From assembly GCA_041689935.1 (NCBI GenBank), contig JBDNFI010000051.1:13434-77433 (forward strand): a DNA stretch of 64,000 nt. Reading direction: 5' to 3'. The notes beneath the pieces are model-generated. The model did no database searches. It was not told the origin of the DNA and was given only the letters and a program-made list of their open reading frames with translations. Shown here piece after piece: positions 17,257 through 26,505 of this stretch. The stretch is from CAXBDP01 sp041689935. GTDB lineage: Bacteria; Bacteroidota; Bacteroidia; Cytophagales; Cyclobacteriaceae. The position numbers and the translations under genes were made by a program. Each line of letters opens with the position of its first letter. Within the stretch, counting starts at the first letter, position 1.

Positions 17257-17829
17257 TTATTCTATAATGATATCATATCTGCTGAGTAGGCCAACTGCCT
17301 CGGGTATAGCAAATTTTGCCTTCCTCATGCGATTTCTCTCAGGGTCAATACGGTAATTTTTAGCTGAGCGAAAATCTGCTTTTTCTAGTACGCTATTTTC
17401 AAAAATGGCTCCTTGCAAATCACAATTGTCAAATATCGCCGAAGTCAAATCAGCCTCTACAAAATCCACCTCATGAAGGACTGAATTTTTGAAGGAGGTT
17501 TTTTTTAATTTCCTCCTGTAAAACGAAGACAAGTTCAATTGGCAACGATTAATTTCAATTTCAAACAGAAATTCATTGCAGTGTTGAAAGTGCAAACCGA
17601 GCATTTTGCAATCGCTGAAAACCACATCCTTTAGACCTGTATTTTCCAGCTTGCACATACTCAAATTACACGCATCGAAAGTACATTCCGTGAAATTGAA
17701 ATTAGATAAATTGAGATTGGCTAAGTGGCAATTGGTAAATTGGCAATTTTCATAATCGCCCTTAATAAGTTGATTTTCAGTGAACTTTATATTTATAAAG
17801 CTTTCGCTATCAATCAATTTTTTATTCAT
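17257..17829 (-). CDS. Pentapeptide repeat protein
   Basis: The 190-residue protein is built almost wholly from pentapeptide repeats of the A(D/N)LXX type. Runs such as C-H-L-A-N-L-N-L-S-N-F-N-F, C-N-L-S and A-D-L-T-S-A-I-F-D-N-C-D-L-Q-G-A-I-F are visible. Such repeats fold into a right-handed quadrilateral beta-helix. Relatives include the gyrase-protecting Qnr and McbG proteins, but most members have no known role and nothing here singles out resistance. No signal peptide is seen, so it is probably cytosolic. Confidence 0.85.
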   Translation of the reverse strand: MNKKLIDSESFINIKFTENQLIKGDYENCQFTNCHLANLNLSNFNFTECTFDACNLSMCKLENTGLKDVVFSDCKMLGLHFQHCNEFLFEIEINRCQLNLSSFYRRKLKKTSFKNSVLHEVDFVEADLTSAIFDNCDLQGAIFENSVLEKADFRSAKNYRIDPERNRMRKAKFAIPEAVGLLSRYDIIIE

Positions 17830-18003
17830 CTGTTTGTTTTATTTAGCTCAGATTTTGCTCATTCGATCTTTTCAATTCATTTTTAGCCTTTTGCCGTTCT
17901 TTTCAAAGGTAATTTAGATTAATTGATTTATTCACGCCTTAGCAATCCTTTTCTTTGTTCGGGTTCGATTAATTGGCCATTTTTGCATATAATTTTGAAA
18001 AAT

Positions 18004-18789
18004 ATGACAGTGAAAAAACCTTTAATCCTTATATCAAATGACGATGGTATTACCGCACCGGGTATTCGGGTGTTGGTAGAGGCCATGCAAAAATTGGGTG
18101 AAGTGGTCGTTGTGGCACCTGATAGTCCACAGTCGGGAATGGGACATGCTATTACTATTGGTAATACATTACGCCTAGCGCAAGTGGATATATTTGGTGA
18201 AACAATAGCGTATAAATGCTCCGGCACACCTGCCGATTGTGTGAAGTTGGCCAAGCATTGGGTACTCAAAAATCGAATACCTGACTTGGTGGTAAGTGGG
18301 ATTAATCATGGAAGTAATACTTCCATAAGTGTCTTGTATTCAGGCACTATGTCTGCCGCAGTGGAGGGAGCAATTGAGGGATTGCCTTCTATTGGGTTCT
18401 CGCTATGCGACTATTCGCATGATGCTGATTTCTCACATGCTGTAGAGTATGTCAACATGATTGCCGCTCAAGTTTTGAAAACTGGCTTACCGAAAGGACT
18501 TGCGTTGAATGTAAACTTCCCGCCAAAACGAAATGAGAATATTAAGGGAATCAAGGTGTGCCGTCAAGCAAGGGCCAAATGGCAGGAAGAATTTGATCAG
18601 CGATTTGACCCTAATGGCAGAAGATACTTCTGGATGGCGGGCAATTTTGTGAATTATGATAAGGGAGAAGATAATGACGAATGGGCTATCGCCAATAATT
18701 ATGTGTCAGTCGTTCCTGTGCAGTTCGATATGACCGCCCACCATGCAATCAGCCAATTAAATGACGATTGGGATATTATTTCCAATTAA
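18004..18789 (+). CDS. surE: 5'/3'-nucleotidase SurE
   Basis: From the ATG at 18004 the protein is 261 residues and opens K-P-L-I-L-I-S-N-D-D-G-I-T-A-P-G. The metal-binding Asp13-Asp14 lies in the family signature. V-V-A-P-D-S-P-Q-S-G-M-G-H-A, the C-S-G-T-P-A-D-C-V segment and V-S-G-I-N-H-G-S-N complete the active site. SurE removes phosphate from nucleoside 5'- and 3'-monophosphates. The frame is open back to 17923, but those 27 residues precede the conserved start. TAATTTTG at 17990-17997 matches the TAnnTTTG promoter element but sits very close to the start codon. Confidence 0.95.
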   Translation: MTVKKPLILISNDDGITAPGIRVLVEAMQKLGEVVVVAPDSPQSGMGHAITIGNTLRLAQVDIFGETIAYKCSGTPADCVKLAKHWVLKNRIPDLVVSGINHGSNTSISVLYSGTMSAAVEGAIEGLPSIGFSLCDYSHDADFSHAVEYVNMIAAQVLKTGLPKGLALNVNFPPKRNENIKGIKVCRQARAKWQEEFDQRFDPNGRRYFWMAGNFVNYDKGEDNDEWAIANNYVSVVPVQFDMTAHHAISQLNDDWDIISN

Positions 18790-18795
18790 GGAGCT

Positions 18796-18828
18796 AAAGA
18801 GGACTGATTATTAGTCCTCTTTTTTTAA
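18796..18828. terminator. Terminator between convergent surE and the DUF6048-like gene
   Basis: AAAGAGGACT (18796-18805) and AGTCCTCTTT (18813-18822) form a 10-bp stem with a 7-base loop, followed by a T-run on the plus strand. The complementary A-run makes it usable in both directions. It overlaps the last codons of the minus-strand gene. Confidence 0.85.
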
Positions 18829-19872
18829 AGTCTCTATTTTTTTTTCTGCTCTAGATTTGAAAGGTATGCCGTAGCGCATAAAAACATTTAAAGCGGGAGA
18901 GGTTTTGTCATCCGCTCTGCCATAGCCTGGAATGCTATACACTGCCACCTCTCCTTCACCCATTTGCTCAAATTGATAGAGAATTCTCATTCGAATCAAA
19001 AATCCAATATTGAGGTTTTCCATAAATTCACCTTCTGTTCCAAGGACTACTTCAAACCAATTTGCCGTAAATCCACTTCGATGCAGGCCAATCGGGTATC
19101 GTTCTAAGTTGGCATCTTCACCAAAGAATTGAGCTTGATCTGAGAAATTTGATTGAGCATAGCGCAATCCTACAAACATTCTATTGGAAGGGTCTCTAGG
19201 CATTACATAATCTGCTCCAATTCGGCCATAGGTTCCAGATGCTCGATAGTCATTATCATTTAATGCATCCACAGGGCTTAAGGCACTTCTCCCAATATCC
19301 ATTACCAATTGATAGCGATTTTGAAATTTCACAAATACTCCTGCTTCGTATTTGGTTTCAAAACCCAGAAAAAAGGAACTGAATTTCCCGTAATCTACTT
19401 GAACGCCTACTGCCGAAATAAAAGCGGGAGGAGGTAAAGGAACCTTGGTTGAATCACCCATTAAAGTAGAATCAGTAGGTATTTCTGCTCTTAGTGAGTT
19501 CAATAATTCTTTTTGGTTGCCGATGGGAGGAATAGAATCTGTTGGCATTACTGTCATAATATTGCCAAGAGAATCATATTGAACGGGCTGCTGAATAATT
19601 ACGGGAATTGTATCTACCGGTAATTGCTGCGGAATTATAGGAATAGTATCCTGCGGAAATGTAGCGGGAGGAATACTGCCGGCTTTCGTTTTTGGTGGTG
19701 GAATAGTGTCATTACCAGTTTTTGGAGGAATAGTATCCATCCTCAGCAATACAAACGGCTTCACCTGATTGATAGTATCTTGCTTTTGATTTTCGGTCAT
19801 TTCTTGTGCAATTGACTGAAAACCAATAAATACGAATGAAATAAAGAAAATAAAAAGTATTGCGTGCTTCAT
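18811..19872 (-). CDS. Secreted DUF6048-like outer membrane protein with proline-rich N-terminal region
   Basis: The 353-residue protein has a signal peptide (I-L-F-I-F-F-I-S-F-V-F-I, cleavage after I-A-Q at about 22). A proline-rich low-complexity stretch at about 40-150 repeats D-T-I-P-P and D-S-I-P-P motifs. The C-terminal 200 residues are rich in alternating aromatic strands (V-D-Y-G-K-F-S-S-F, Y-Q-L-V-M-D-I-G-R, M-F-V-G-L-R-Y-A) typical of a small outer-membrane beta-barrel. This resembles DUF6048 proteins of Bacteroidota, from memory. Its ATG overlaps the priA stop by one base (TAATG), so the two are coupled. Two octamers lie in the proline-rich part, where CCTCCCGC encodes Pro-Pro-Ala. 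Confidence 0.65.
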   Translation of the reverse strand: MKHAILFIFFISFVFIGFQSIAQEMTENQKQDTINQVKPFVLLRMDTIPPKTGNDTIPPPKTKAGSIPPATFPQDTIPIIPQQLPVDTIPVIIQQPVQYDSLGNIMTVMPTDSIPPIGNQKELLNSLRAEIPTDSTLMGDSTKVPLPPPAFISAVGVQVDYGKFSSFFLGFETKYEAGVFVKFQNRYQLVMDIGRSALSPVDALNDNDYRASGTYGRIGADYVMPRDPSNRMFVGLRYAQSNFSDQAQFFGEDANLERYPIGLHRSGFTANWFEVVLGTEGEFMENLNIGFLIRMRILYQFEQMGEGEVAVYSIPGYGRADDKTSPALNVFMRYGIPFKSRAEKKIETLKKED

Positions 19873-22358
19873 TAAACTGGGTCTACATCCAAAATTATAC
19901 GTATTTTCTTAAATCTCTTGTCTTGCTCTACTAAATCTACCGCTTTTCTTATTTGCTGCTTTATTTTCTGCAAATTCAGCTCTTTCGATATTTTCAAAAG
20001 GATCTCTTGCATATACCAATTTCTAATTTTCGAAATCAAGGGCTCATGCGGAGAACTCTTTTGTACACTATCTCCTAATTGCGCCTCCAGGTGCTGGAAT
20101 AAACTTTCTGCTGCTTTCTTTGCTTCCAACTTATCGGTAGATTTTACCGTGATGTTGATGATTCGCGAAAATGGTGGGTAAAAGAATTCTTGTCGCTCCT
20201 TCAGTTCCAGTTCGAACATTTTATGGTAATTTTGCGACTTCACTAATTTCAAAATATCTTGGCTATCGTCTCTAGTTTGGATAATTACTGCACCTTTGTC
20301 TCCTTTGCGGCCAGCTCTCCCGCTTACTTGAGTTAGCATTTGGAATGCCCGCTCATGTGATCTAAAGTCTGGAAAATGGATTAAATGATCCGCATCCATC
20401 ACACCCACCAAACTCACGTGATCAAAATCTAAGCCCTTGCTTACCATTTGTGTACCGATCAGTATATCGATATTTCTAGCTTCGAAATCGTCAATGATTT
20501 GCTGAAAACTGTCCTTACTTCGAGTCGTGTCCAAATCCATGCGCTGCAAGCGAGCGTCCGGAAACAGCAACTTGGCTTCTTCTTCAATTCGCTCGGTGCC
20601 AAAGCCTACTGTTTTCAAATGGGTACTTTCACAAACGCTGCACGTGCTCGGCACATTACCTTTGAATCCACAATAATGACAACGGAGTTCGCCAGCATAT
20701 TGGTGGTATGTAAGGCTCACCGCGCAAGACTCACATTTGGGTATCCACCCGCAAGAATCACAGCTTAGATAAGGCGAATATCCTCTTCGGTTTTGGAAAA
20801 GGATTACCTGCTTTTTATTTTCAAGTTGCTCTTCAATAGCGAGTTTTAGCTGTAGTCCAAAATTGAAAATATCCTTCTTTTCCAATTTATGTTTTCGAAC
20901 ATCAGATAGCTTAATATCGGGCAGAGGAATATCACCAAACCTAGATCTCAGATTCACCAATCCGTATTTACCTTCCTGGGCATTGTAGAAAGTCTCAATG
21001 GAAGGCGTGGCAGAGCTGAGGATACATTTACATTGATGAAAGCGAGCAAGTACCAACGCCATGTCCCGTGCATGATAGCGAGGCGCCGGGTCATATTGCT
21101 TGAAGGAAGCTTCATGTTCCTCATCAATAATGATTAATCCTAAGTTGTTGAACGGTAAAAAGATAGACGAACGAACGCCGGCAATAATTGGGAGGGAATC
21201 TTCCAATACGCCTTTCCATACTTCCACTCTTTCGTTATCGCTAAATCGGCTATGATACACCCCTAAATCATTCCCAAAATGCTTTTTTAATCTACCTACC
21301 ATTTGTGTGGTAAGGGCAATTTCGGGCATCAAATACAAAACTTGATGGCCACTGTCTATTACCTCTCTTATGAGTTCGATAAGGATCGCTGTTTTGCCGC
21401 TTCCCGTGATCCCATGCAGCAAAATAGCGTCTTGCTTTTCCATTTGCTGGAGGATTTCCTCTTTTGCAATCTTTTGGGCAGCATTGAGCACGAGCTCCGG
21501 AATATCGGCCAAATTGATCTCATCTAGCCTTGAAACTTGAATGCTGAATTCCTCTAATACATTATTCTTGATGAGCGTTTGAACAGAGGAATTGGAAAGT
21601 TCTTCAGTTTGTAAACGATTCTTTTCAAGACCAATATCATTTAGTTCAGCTTTTTGAAAAACAGGAACTTCCCTCAAATATTTAAGAATTACCTCTTGCT
21701 GTTTAGGCTTTTTCTCCAAATCATCCAGTAAGGTTTTTAAGGCCGCCTTATCCTGTATGTAGCCGATATTCAGCCTAACTTTCCTTATTTTTTTTGGCGA
21801 ATAGCGATCTTTTACCTTTTCGAATACGATAATGGCATTTTCAGCTAAAAGTGATTTGATGACAGGATAGGGGTTTTTGAGATGCGCAACTGCTCCAACT
21901 TCATCGTAGTTTAAGTTGCCCTTTTCTGCCAAATTAATAAGAACAGCCACTTCTCTTTCGGGTAATGAACCATCGGCTAGTGCCAAATCATACGCTGGAT
22001 GCAGCTGAATCATGGATTCGCTACTAATTTTGAGACCAGATGGGAGAGCGGCCTTTAATGCATCACCAATACCTGCCATATAGTAATTGGCCATCCATTT
22101 CAGAAAATCTAATTGCTGTGTAGTGAAAATGGGTTTACTATCTGGCAAATCCATTATTTCCTTGGCTTCATAATGAACTGGAGCTTCATTGTGAATACCA
22201 TCGACGACACCAGCATAAATTTTCTTTTTGCCGAAAGGCACAATAACTCTCATTCCTCTTTTCACCAAATCCGCCATATCTGATGGGATCAGATAGGTGA
22301 ACGTGACTGAAAATGGAAGCGGGAGGATAACTTCCGCATACAAGGGAGCTATTGTCAT
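19872..22358 (-). CDS. priA: Primosomal replication protein N' (PriA helicase)
   Basis: The 828-residue protein has the complete PriA order. The N-terminal 3'-DNA-binding domain is followed by a helicase core with Walker A H-G-I-T-G-S-G-K-T and the D-E-E-H box I-I-I-D-E-E-H-E-A. A zinc-binding insertion with four CxxC pairs comes next (C-D-S-C-G, C-E-S-C-A, C-H-Y-C-G, C-S-V-C-E). The C-terminal helicase motifs include G-T-Q-M-V-S-K-G and Q-V-S-G-R-A-G-R. PriA reloads the replisome at stalled forks. It is preceded by the YyaL-like gene with a 19-base gap. Confidence 0.96.
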   Translation of the reverse strand: MTIAPLYAEVILPLPFSVTFTYLIPSDMADLVKRGMRVIVPFGKKKIYAGVVDGIHNEAPVHYEAKEIMDLPDSKPIFTTQQLDFLKWMANYYMAGIGDALKAALPSGLKISSESMIQLHPAYDLALADGSLPEREVAVLINLAEKGNLNYDEVGAVAHLKNPYPVIKSLLAENAIIVFEKVKDRYSPKKIRKVRLNIGYIQDKAALKTLLDDLEKKPKQQEVILKYLREVPVFQKAELNDIGLEKNRLQTEELSNSSVQTLIKNNVLEEFSIQVSRLDEINLADIPELVLNAAQKIAKEEILQQMEKQDAILLHGITGSGKTAILIELIREVIDSGHQVLYLMPEIALTTQMVGRLKKHFGNDLGVYHSRFSDNERVEVWKGVLEDSLPIIAGVRSSIFLPFNNLGLIIIDEEHEASFKQYDPAPRYHARDMALVLARFHQCKCILSSATPSIETFYNAQEGKYGLVNLRSRFGDIPLPDIKLSDVRKHKLEKKDIFNFGLQLKLAIEEQLENKKQVILFQNRRGYSPYLSCDSCGWIPKCESCAVSLTYHQYAGELRCHYCGFKGNVPSTCSVCESTHLKTVGFGTERIEEEAKLLFPDARLQRMDLDTTRSKDSFQQIIDDFEARNIDILIGTQMVSKGLDFDHVSLVGVMDADHLIHFPDFRSHERAFQMLTQVSGRAGRKGDKGAVIIQTRDDSQDILKLVKSQNYHKMFELELKERQEFFYPPFSRIINITVKSTDKLEAKKAAESLFQHLEAQLGDSVQKSSPHEPLISKIRNWYMQEILLKISKELNLQKIKQQIRKAVDLVEQDKRFKKIRIILDVDPV

Positions 22359-22377
22359 TAAACCTTAGGTTTATTTA

Positions 22378-24420
22378 TTAGGAAAAATTTTGCTGAATTA
22401 GTAACTCATTTGCCTCTGCCAAACTGAATACTGGCAATTTACACGTTTTATCAAAGCATACATAAAAAGTAGTTTGGCCATTTATTGCTTCTCTATTTTC
22501 AAATATCCCTAAGCTACTTTTTCCCTCACTTGCAAATACCAATCTGTTTGGGTGAAAGTCTTTTTGTAGTCTTATAGCATCATCCATAGCCGTAGGGCCA
22601 ACAATGGCAATTTCAGCCATCGGCTCAAGTGCTATTCCATAAAGACTAGCCCAATTAGCCAAGTATTGTGGGTCTGTTTCTATTAATCGACTAACGGCAG
22701 AAAGCATATTTTGCGCCATCTCCCGATAGGATTGTTCTCCAAAAATATGCCCTAACTTCCATAAGTTATGCGCCATTATGGAGTTGGAGGCTGGAATTAC
22801 ATTATCAAAAATCTCTTTTTTGCGTGCGATCAATTCCGATTTATTGTCATTCTCAGCGAAGTAGAAAAATGATTCTTCTGAATGCCAAAAATGTCGGATT
22901 GTATACTCACATAATTGCTTTGCCAAGCTCAGATATGACTGGTCGAATGAAATATGATAATAGTGTATAAAGCCCTCAATTACAGCTGCATAATCTTCCA
23001 AAAAGCTCGGGATTGCCACTTCACCTTTGCGTAGTGTTCTGTAGAGTTTATCGCCTTTTACTAAATCTCTAGCTATAAAATTGGCGATGTTTTGAGCCAG
23101 CTCTTTTGCTTCGGAATTGCCAGTGGCTAAATAGGCTTCACTTAATCCGCTCAGGGCTAGGCCATTCCAGCCAGCAAGTAATTTATCATCGAGATGTGGA
23201 GCGACTTTTTCCTCCCGCTTTTTTAAAAGTTTGCTATTGATATCAGCTTGCCATGTTTCGAACTGCTCAATCGACCAATTGTACTTCCCAGCAAATACCT
23301 CATCAGCCATTCGTTTTCTCAGTATATTTTTTCCCTCTTCCCAATTCCCATTTTCTTGTATATCATACAGCGCTTGTACTTTTTTAGCCTCTTCAATCTC
23401 AAATAGTTGATCAATTTCCTGCTTAGTCCAAACATAAAATTTACCCTCTTCCCCATCGCTATCGGCATCAATGGCACTGTATAAGCCACCTTGGGCACTT
23501 AGCATTTCTCTTTTTAGCCAGCTGGTGGTATCCTTAATTACCCGCTTATAAAGTGGCTTTTGGGATACACTAAACGCCCGACTGTAAAGGGAAAGGAGCT
23601 GCCCATTATCATAGAGCATTTTTTCGAAATGAGGAGCAAACCATTCTCCATCTACTGAATAGCGAGCAAAACCACCTCCAATCTGATCGTATATTCCGCC
23701 TTTGGCTATTTCATCTAGGGTGAGCACCAAATGTTCCAGTGCCATTTTGTTAGTAGTTTTTAGATGGAAATCCAGCAAAAACGTCCAAATGCATGGCATC
23801 GGGAACTTTGGTGCTTTGTCCATTCCACCAAACTCTTGATCGAATTTTTCCGCTAGTTTTGTGAAGAACGATTGATATTTTTCTTTTGTAAATGGGCTTT
23901 CCTGCACCTGGAGTCCATATTTCTGCACTTCACTTTTCTGCATACTGTCGGCAAATCCATTAGCAGATTCCTCAACGTCAGCTCTTGTTTCGGTGAAGGC
24001 TTTATTTACGCCTCTAAGTATCTGCGCCCAAGCCCTAGGCGGGAAATAGGTGCCACCATAAAATGGCTTCAAGTCGGGCGTAAGGAATACGTTCAGTGGC
24101 CAACCACCTTGCAAACCCATATTTTGCAGCGCATCCATATAAATTTGATCTACATCTGGTCGCTCTTCTCGATCTACTTTTATGCAAATGAAATACTCAT
24201 TCATCAGAGAGGCCAAATCGAAGTCTTCGAAGCATTCCCGCTCCATCACATGGCACCAATGGCAAGCCGAATAGCCAATACTCACAATAATAGGCTTATC
24301 TAATTTCTTGGCCATGGCCAAAGATTCGCTATTCCATGCATACCAGTTTACGGGATTATAGGCATGCTGCAACAGATACGGAGAAGTTTCATCAATTAGT
24401 TTATTTGCTTTATCGCTCAT
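22378..24420 (-). CDS. Thioredoxin-domain protein of the YyaL/SPATA20 (DUF255) family
   Basis: The 680-residue protein starts with a thioredoxin-like DUF255 domain, with N-P-V-N-W-Y-A-W and S-A-C-H-W-C-H-V-M-E. The Cys53-x-x-Cys56 pair is at the canonical place and K-V-D-R-E-E-R-P-D-V-D follows. The remaining 500 residues form an alpha/alpha toroid like glycosidases, with F-A-R-Y-S-V-D-x-x-W-x-x-P-H-F-E-K-M-L-Y-D-N. The family is widespread and usually cytosolic, without an established reaction. It lies between the GSCFA gene and priA, all on the same strand. Confidence 0.9.
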   Translation of the reverse strand: MSDKANKLIDETSPYLLQHAYNPVNWYAWNSESLAMAKKLDKPIIVSIGYSACHWCHVMERECFEDFDLASLMNEYFICIKVDREERPDVDQIYMDALQNMGLQGGWPLNVFLTPDLKPFYGGTYFPPRAWAQILRGVNKAFTETRADVEESANGFADSMQKSEVQKYGLQVQESPFTKEKYQSFFTKLAEKFDQEFGGMDKAPKFPMPCIWTFLLDFHLKTTNKMALEHLVLTLDEIAKGGIYDQIGGGFARYSVDGEWFAPHFEKMLYDNGQLLSLYSRAFSVSQKPLYKRVIKDTTSWLKREMLSAQGGLYSAIDADSDGEEGKFYVWTKQEIDQLFEIEEAKKVQALYDIQENGNWEEGKNILRKRMADEVFAGKYNWSIEQFETWQADINSKLLKKREEKVAPHLDDKLLAGWNGLALSGLSEAYLATGNSEAKELAQNIANFIARDLVKGDKLYRTLRKGEVAIPSFLEDYAAVIEGFIHYYHISFDQSYLSLAKQLCEYTIRHFWHSEESFFYFAENDNKSELIARKKEIFDNVIPASNSIMAHNLWKLGHIFGEQSYREMAQNMLSAVSRLIETDPQYLANWASLYGIALEPMAEIAIVGPTAMDDAIRLQKDFHPNRLVFASEGKSSLGIFENREAINGQTTFYVCFDKTCKLPVFSLAEANELLIQQNFS

Positions 24421-24443
24421 TTTGGATTGATTTTGAGGGTAAA

Positions 24444-25457
24444 TTAAGCGGGAGGATTATCCTTTTCCACTTCCATTTTTTTTTGAGCAAGCAGGTTTTC
24501 TTCTTCCTTAAGTGGGAGTGGAAATTGCTTGATTTTAGTTTCCAGCGAATATAAGAATTTCAAAGCAGCTTCGCTTTTTGGCTGCATTAGCCGATGGGCT
24601 AGGTCTTGGTGAATACTTTCCAATTTGCTAATTAAAGATATGGTCTCAACTGAAAAATAGGATTGGCTAAACCGATTCCATATAATATCCTCAGCTAAAA
24701 TTGTAGGATGAATTAAATCTGATTTGTAAAATCGGTAATCTCTGAGCTCATCAAGCATGATTTCATAAGAAGGGAAATAGTAAACAAAGGAATTTTCCTC
24801 CGCCAATTGTCCACAGAGAACTCTTAGCAAACTCTTGCTCATCATATTTTCTTCCATTCCGTCTTTGGTATGGCGGACGGGACTTACCGTGAAAATCACC
24901 TTCAAATTTGGTCTTTGTTTTTGTATTGCACTTAAAGCCTTATTCACGTCAACAAACATTTCATTTCCGTTCGAAAGCTTTTTGTCAAACAAGGTGCCGG
25001 GCAATGCGTGGCAATTTGCAACAGGTCGCCGATCCTTTTTCAAGTAATAGCGAAAGGCAGTTCCAAAAGTTAAAATCAGCCAATCTGCTTTTTGCAATGC
25101 GGTGGAAGTATCGCCAACGGAGCTTTGCAAGGCATTTTTTAGCTCTTTTTTGGAGGCTTTCGATAGGCCAGAATGGAAGTCGTAGTGGAAATGAATACCA
25201 TTATGTTGGTCGTAGCCATCTTCCATTACTGAGCTATTAGCTAAGCTTGCATTGAGTAAATGAGCAATAGCAGAAGGATGGTAAATTACGCCGAAAGGAT
25301 TTGCCAAAACGTTGAATTTGGCTTTTGCTAATCGGCTGCCCATGGTTTCGGCAAAGCATGAGCCTAGACTTATAATCTGTTGATTATGATTAATTTTATC
25401 ATCCGATACTTTGATGGCAATGGGTGTAGATAGTATAAATTCCTTGTTTGACTTCAT
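24444..25457 (-). CDS. GSCFA domain protein
   Basis: The 337-residue protein carries the name-giving motif S-L-G-S-C-F-A-E at 30-37. N-P-F-G-V-I-Y-H-P, L-T-F-G-T-A and V-S-P-V-R-H follow, as in SGNH/GDSL-like hydrolases. D-x-I-H-P at about 240 would be the other catalytic block. The family is typical of Bacteroidota and some proteobacteria. It is thought to act on acyl esters or polysaccharide substituents, but no substrate is proven. No signal peptide is seen. The octamer at 24448-24455 covers its last codons. Confidence 0.88.
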   Translation of the reverse strand: MKSNKEFILSTPIAIKVSDDKINHNQQIISLGSCFAETMGSRLAKAKFNVLANPFGVIYHPSAIAHLLNASLANSSVMEDGYDQHNGIHFHYDFHSGLSKASKKELKNALQSSVGDTSTALQKADWLILTFGTAFRYYLKKDRRPVANCHALPGTLFDKKLSNGNEMFVDVNKALSAIQKQRPNLKVIFTVSPVRHTKDGMEENMMSKSLLRVLCGQLAEENSFVYYFPSYEIMLDELRDYRFYKSDLIHPTILAEDIIWNRFSQSYFSVETISLISKLESIHQDLAHRLMQPKSEAALKFLYSLETKIKQFPLPLKEEENLLAQKKMEVEKDNPPA

Positions 25458-25552
25458 AAGGGATCTAACTGAAATCGATCAGCTGAATTGTTAACTTTAA
25501 AAATAGCTAAGAAGTGCGAAGGAACCCCTCAAAAAATACTTATTTGACAAAT

Positions 25553-26251
25553 TTAGGGGCTAAATTCATCAATATTTGAATCAAGCAATCGAGCATTTTC
25601 GCATTTAAGAATGCGTGCTGGAAAGTCGCGAAGGATAGTATGATTGTGCGTAGCCATAATTATGGCCGTTCCTGCGCGATTAATATCTTTGAAAAGCTTC
25701 ATAATGCCATCAGAAACTTCAGGGTCTAAATTCCCGGTTGGTTCATCGGCAATCATAAGCAAAGGCTCATTAATAAGCGCACGGGCAATCACCACCCGCT
25801 GTTGTTCACCACCCGAAAGTTGATGTGGCATTTTGGTAGCTACGGATCCTAATCCAACTCGCATGAGCACTTCGATCATGCGGTTTTTCATTTTACCTTT
25901 ATCTTTCCAACCAGTGGCACGCATCACAAAATAAAGATTTTCAGCTACGGACCGATCTGGAAATAGCTGAAAATCTTGAAAGATAATGCCGAGTTTTCTT
26001 CGTAAAAATGGAATATCTTTTCGGTTGATCTTGGCCAAATCATAGCCAACGATTTGTATATCACCCATCAACAGCGGAAGGTCAGCGTATAGCGTTTTTA
26101 GCAAAGAGCTTTTGCCGCTGCCTGTACGCCCTATCAAGTATACAAATTCACTCTTTTCCATTTCAAGAGTTACGTCATTCAGCACCGTATTGATGTCTTG
26201 AAAGATGTTTGCTTTTCGTATAGAAAGGAGCATATTTGATCCGAATGACAT
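25553..26251 (-). CDS. FtsE-like ABC transporter ATP-binding protein
   Basis: The 232-residue ATPase has intact Walker A (G-R-T-G-S-G-K-S-S, 41-49), the signature Q-L-S-G-G-E-Q-Q-R, Walker B M-I-A-D-E-P-T-G-N-L-D and the H-loop M-A-T-H-N. Sequence and length are closest to FtsE, the partner of the membrane protein FtsX in cell-wall hydrolase control at the division site. No ftsX lies next to it here. A second Met at 26233 is an equally good start. It overlaps the upstream small gene by one base (TAATG), so the two are translationally coupled. Confidence 0.85.
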   Translation of the reverse strand: MSFGSNMLLSIRKANIFQDINTVLNDVTLEMEKSEFVYLIGRTGSGKSSLLKTLYADLPLLMGDIQIVGYDLAKINRKDIPFLRRKLGIIFQDFQLFPDRSVAENLYFVMRATGWKDKGKMKNRMIEVLMRVGLGSVATKMPHQLSGGEQQRVVIARALINEPLLMIADEPTGNLDPEVSDGIMKLFKDINRAGTAIIMATHNHTILRDFPARILKCENARLLDSNIDEFSP

Positions 26252-26493
26252 TAAATTTCCAGTTTTTGAAGTTTGCCGAATTCCAATTGTTTGATCACGT
26301 TTTCTAATGCTTCCTCTTTGCCCTTCAAACCATATTTTTCAATATTTTTTAGTGGACGGTCAGCTCGGAAATAGGCAATAAGCACAAAATTATCATCCCT
26401 CAGTTGGATGTAATCAGGAATTTTCGCTTTGCCTTTTACTTTGATGATATACATTTCAAATAGGTTACTTGTATCAGCACTAACTGTGATCAT
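26251..26493 (-). CDS. Conserved small hypothetical protein coupled to the FtsE-like gene
   Basis: The 80-residue protein has a mixed alpha/beta pattern: V-K-G-K-A-K-I-P-D-Y-I-Q-L-R, F-V-L-I-A-Y-F-R-A-D-R-P and an amphipathic helix with K-E-E-A-L-E-N-V-I. No signal peptide, membrane span or catalytic motif is visible. I do not recognise the family. The family-like core may start at the second Met (26454). It sits 12 bases after the aldolase gene and overlaps the FtsE-like gene by one base, so it is cotranscribed. A role with that ATPase is only a guess. Confidence 0.6.
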   Translation of the reverse strand: MITVSADTSNLFEMYIIKVKGKAKIPDYIQLRDDNFVLIAYFRADRPLKNIEKYGLKGKEEALENVIKQLEFGKLQKLEI

Positions 26494-26505
26494 GGCTGAA
26501 GGCTC

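Noticed and set aside
17923..18003. Longer start for surE
   Set aside because: The family begins at K-P-L-I-L-I-S-N-D-D; the extension has no conserved features and overlaps the promoter-like element.
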